Assembly: GCA_965215535.1 (NCBI GenBank)
Contig: OZ244063.1
Coordinates: 248,001-312,000, forward strand
Source: Bin94 sp965215535
Lineage (GTDB): Bacteria; Gemmatimonadota; Gemmatimonadetes; Longimicrobiales; Gaopeijiaceae
Direction of reading: 5' to 3'
DNA length: 64,000 nt
Shown in pieces: positions 61,835 through 64,000 of this stretch (position 1 is its first letter; each line of letters opens with the position of its first letter). The position numbers and the translations under genes are program-made. Below the pieces are notes generated by a model that worked only from the letters and a program-made list of their open reading frames with translations, was not told where the DNA came from and searched no databases.

Positions 61835-62695
61835 GTGGCGCAGGCCCGCGAAGTCCTGAGGCGGATCAAGTCGGTTCGCAACACCCGCAAGATTACGCGG
61901 ACCATGGAACTGGTCGCCACCTCGAAGCTGAGGCGCGCGATGGACCGCATGGCGGCGGCAAGGCCCTACAGCGAGGCGCTCGACGAGCTCCTGCGGAGTC
62001 TGCAGGCGCCGGGACTCGCCGAAGAGCACCCGCTGTTGCGTCAGCCCGCCAGGCCACGCCGGGTCGCCGTCCTCCTGCTGACCGCCAACCGCGGCTTCTG
62101 CGGCGCCTTCAACGCCAATCTGATTCGCGAGGCCCGAATGCGGATTGAGGCCCTGGAAGCCGAGGGTACCGAGTCCGAGCTTCACATTGCCGGAAGGAAA
62201 GGGCTTGCCTTCTTTCAGTTTCGAGGCCATTCCGTGGCACGCGCAACCACCGGCATCGGCGATCAGCCGACCCCCGAAGACGCCGACGACCTGATCGCGC
62301 CCCTCCGCAAGGCCTTCGAGGCGGAGGCGATCGATGCCGTTGAGATGGTCAGCTCCGAATTCCGTTCGGCCATCTCCACGCCGCCCCGGATTCAGCGCAT
62401 TCTGCCGATCGCCCCCCGCCCCGGCGCACGCTCCGTCGATGCCTTTATCGTATCGCCGCCCCCCGCCGAGCTGGTGGGCCGCATTCTGCCCCGCTACCTC
62501 AACAGTGTCGTCTATCGCGCCCTGGTCGAGAACGCCGCCGGAGAGCAGGGAGCGCGCCGCGCCGCCATGAAGAGCGCGACCGACAACGCCGGAGAGATGA
62601 TCGAGACCCTCACCCGGAGCTATAACCGCGCGCGCCAGGCGCAGATTACCCAGGAGATCGCCGAGATCGTGGGTGGCGCCGCCGCACTTGAGTGA
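61835..62695 (+). CDS. atpG: ATP synthase F1 subunit gamma
   Basis: This 286-residue central rotor shaft starts with AQAREVLRRIKSVRNTRKITRTMELVATSKLRRA, the conserved N-terminal coil, shown here only by its ends: VLRRIKSV and ATSKLRRA. The C-terminal helix reads SATDNAGEMIETLTRSYNRA followed by QAQITQEIAEIVGGAAAL. The GTG directly follows the atpA stop with no gap. Confidence 0.95.
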   Translation: MAQAREVLRRIKSVRNTRKITRTMELVATSKLRRAMDRMAAARPYSEALDELLRSLQAPGLAEEHPLLRQPARPRRVAVLLLTANRGFCGAFNANLIREARMRIEALEAEGTESELHIAGRKGLAFFQFRGHSVARATTGIGDQPTPEDADDLIAPLRKAFEAEAIDAVEMVSSEFRSAISTPPRIQRILPIAPRPGARSVDAFIVSPPPAELVGRILPRYLNSVVYRALVENAAGEQGARRAAMKSATDNAGEMIETLTRSYNRARQAQITQEIAEIVGGAAALE

Positions 62696-62778
62696 TTCAA
62701 TCCCCCCGAGATGTTGAAACAATCCATCCAGCTATGAACACATCGCCGCCTGCGGGCGGCCGGAGAGAATGAAGAGAG

Positions 62779-64000
<1,222 letters not shown>

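Overview
The window is 64 kb of GC-rich, densely packed bacterial chromosome. Most neighbouring genes overlap by 4 bases (ATGA or GTGA) or sit within a few bases of each other. GTG starts are common. I see no plasmid, prophage, intact insertion sequence, CRISPR array or rRNA. A SprA-type giant outer-membrane protein, a sigma-54/Fis-type regulator, a two-gene AtpZ/AtpI leader to the ATP synthase operon, and a topoisomerase I with repeat-type tail domains instead of zinc fingers together suggest the Fibrobacteres-Chlorobi-Bacteroidetes/Gemmatimonadota side of the tree. That placement is inference; no 16S or ribosomal protein marker is present.

Layout. 1-105: start of an LptF/LptG-type permease on the minus strand, cut by the window edge. 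269-6361: the SprA-like giant protein. 6362-6984: a non-coding gap with a striking AT-rich island. 6985-9883: comEA-like, pilT and pilC. 10165-16386: a housekeeping and envelope group (sodium:amino-acid symporter, DNA polymerase IV, superoxide dismutase, MarC, LysM peptidase, glycosyltransferase). 16589-23940: a contiguous type IV pilus locus of one major pilin, three pseudopilins, a PilX-like protein and pilMNOPQ. 24049-35651: aroC, aroK, topA, trmFO, xerC, hslV, hslU, argF and gcvT, all on the plus strand. 35761-37506: a sigma-54-dependent regulator. 37402-48405, minus strand: a proteostasis block transcribed as tRNA-Leu, tig, clpP, clpX, lon, engB and a lipoprotein, with a Do-type protease and dnaK upstream. 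48963-53640: nucleoside transporter, purine nucleoside phosphorylase, ThiD (minus strand), a SpoU methyltransferase and the prepilin peptidase PilD. 53761-56737, minus strand: a gamma-carbonic-anhydrase-like protein with a zinc ribbon, a CorC/HlyC protein and a MoxR ATPase. 56985-64000: the F-type ATP synthase operon (atpZ, atpI, atpB, atpE, atpF, atpH, atpA, atpG and the start of atpD).

The genes form three functional themes. Type IV pilus parts are split over three sites (pilT-pilC, the pilin and pilMNOPQ locus, and pilD), and no PilB-type assembly ATPase lies in the window. Protein quality control is unusually concentrated: HslVU, trigger factor, ClpXP, Lon, a Do-type protease and DnaK. 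The last 7 kb encode proton-driven ATP synthesis.

The most unusual signal is a small dispersed element. Two 179-bp copies, nearly identical, lie between hslV and hslU and between argF and gcvT. They have imperfect terminal inverted repeats and a central hairpin. Both copies supply the stop codon of the gene in front of them. A 5-prime half copy lies at the start of atpF with both stop codons mutated away, so that it reads in frame into AtpF. A centre-deleted remnant follows gcvT, and a probable 3-prime fragment lies in the atp leader.
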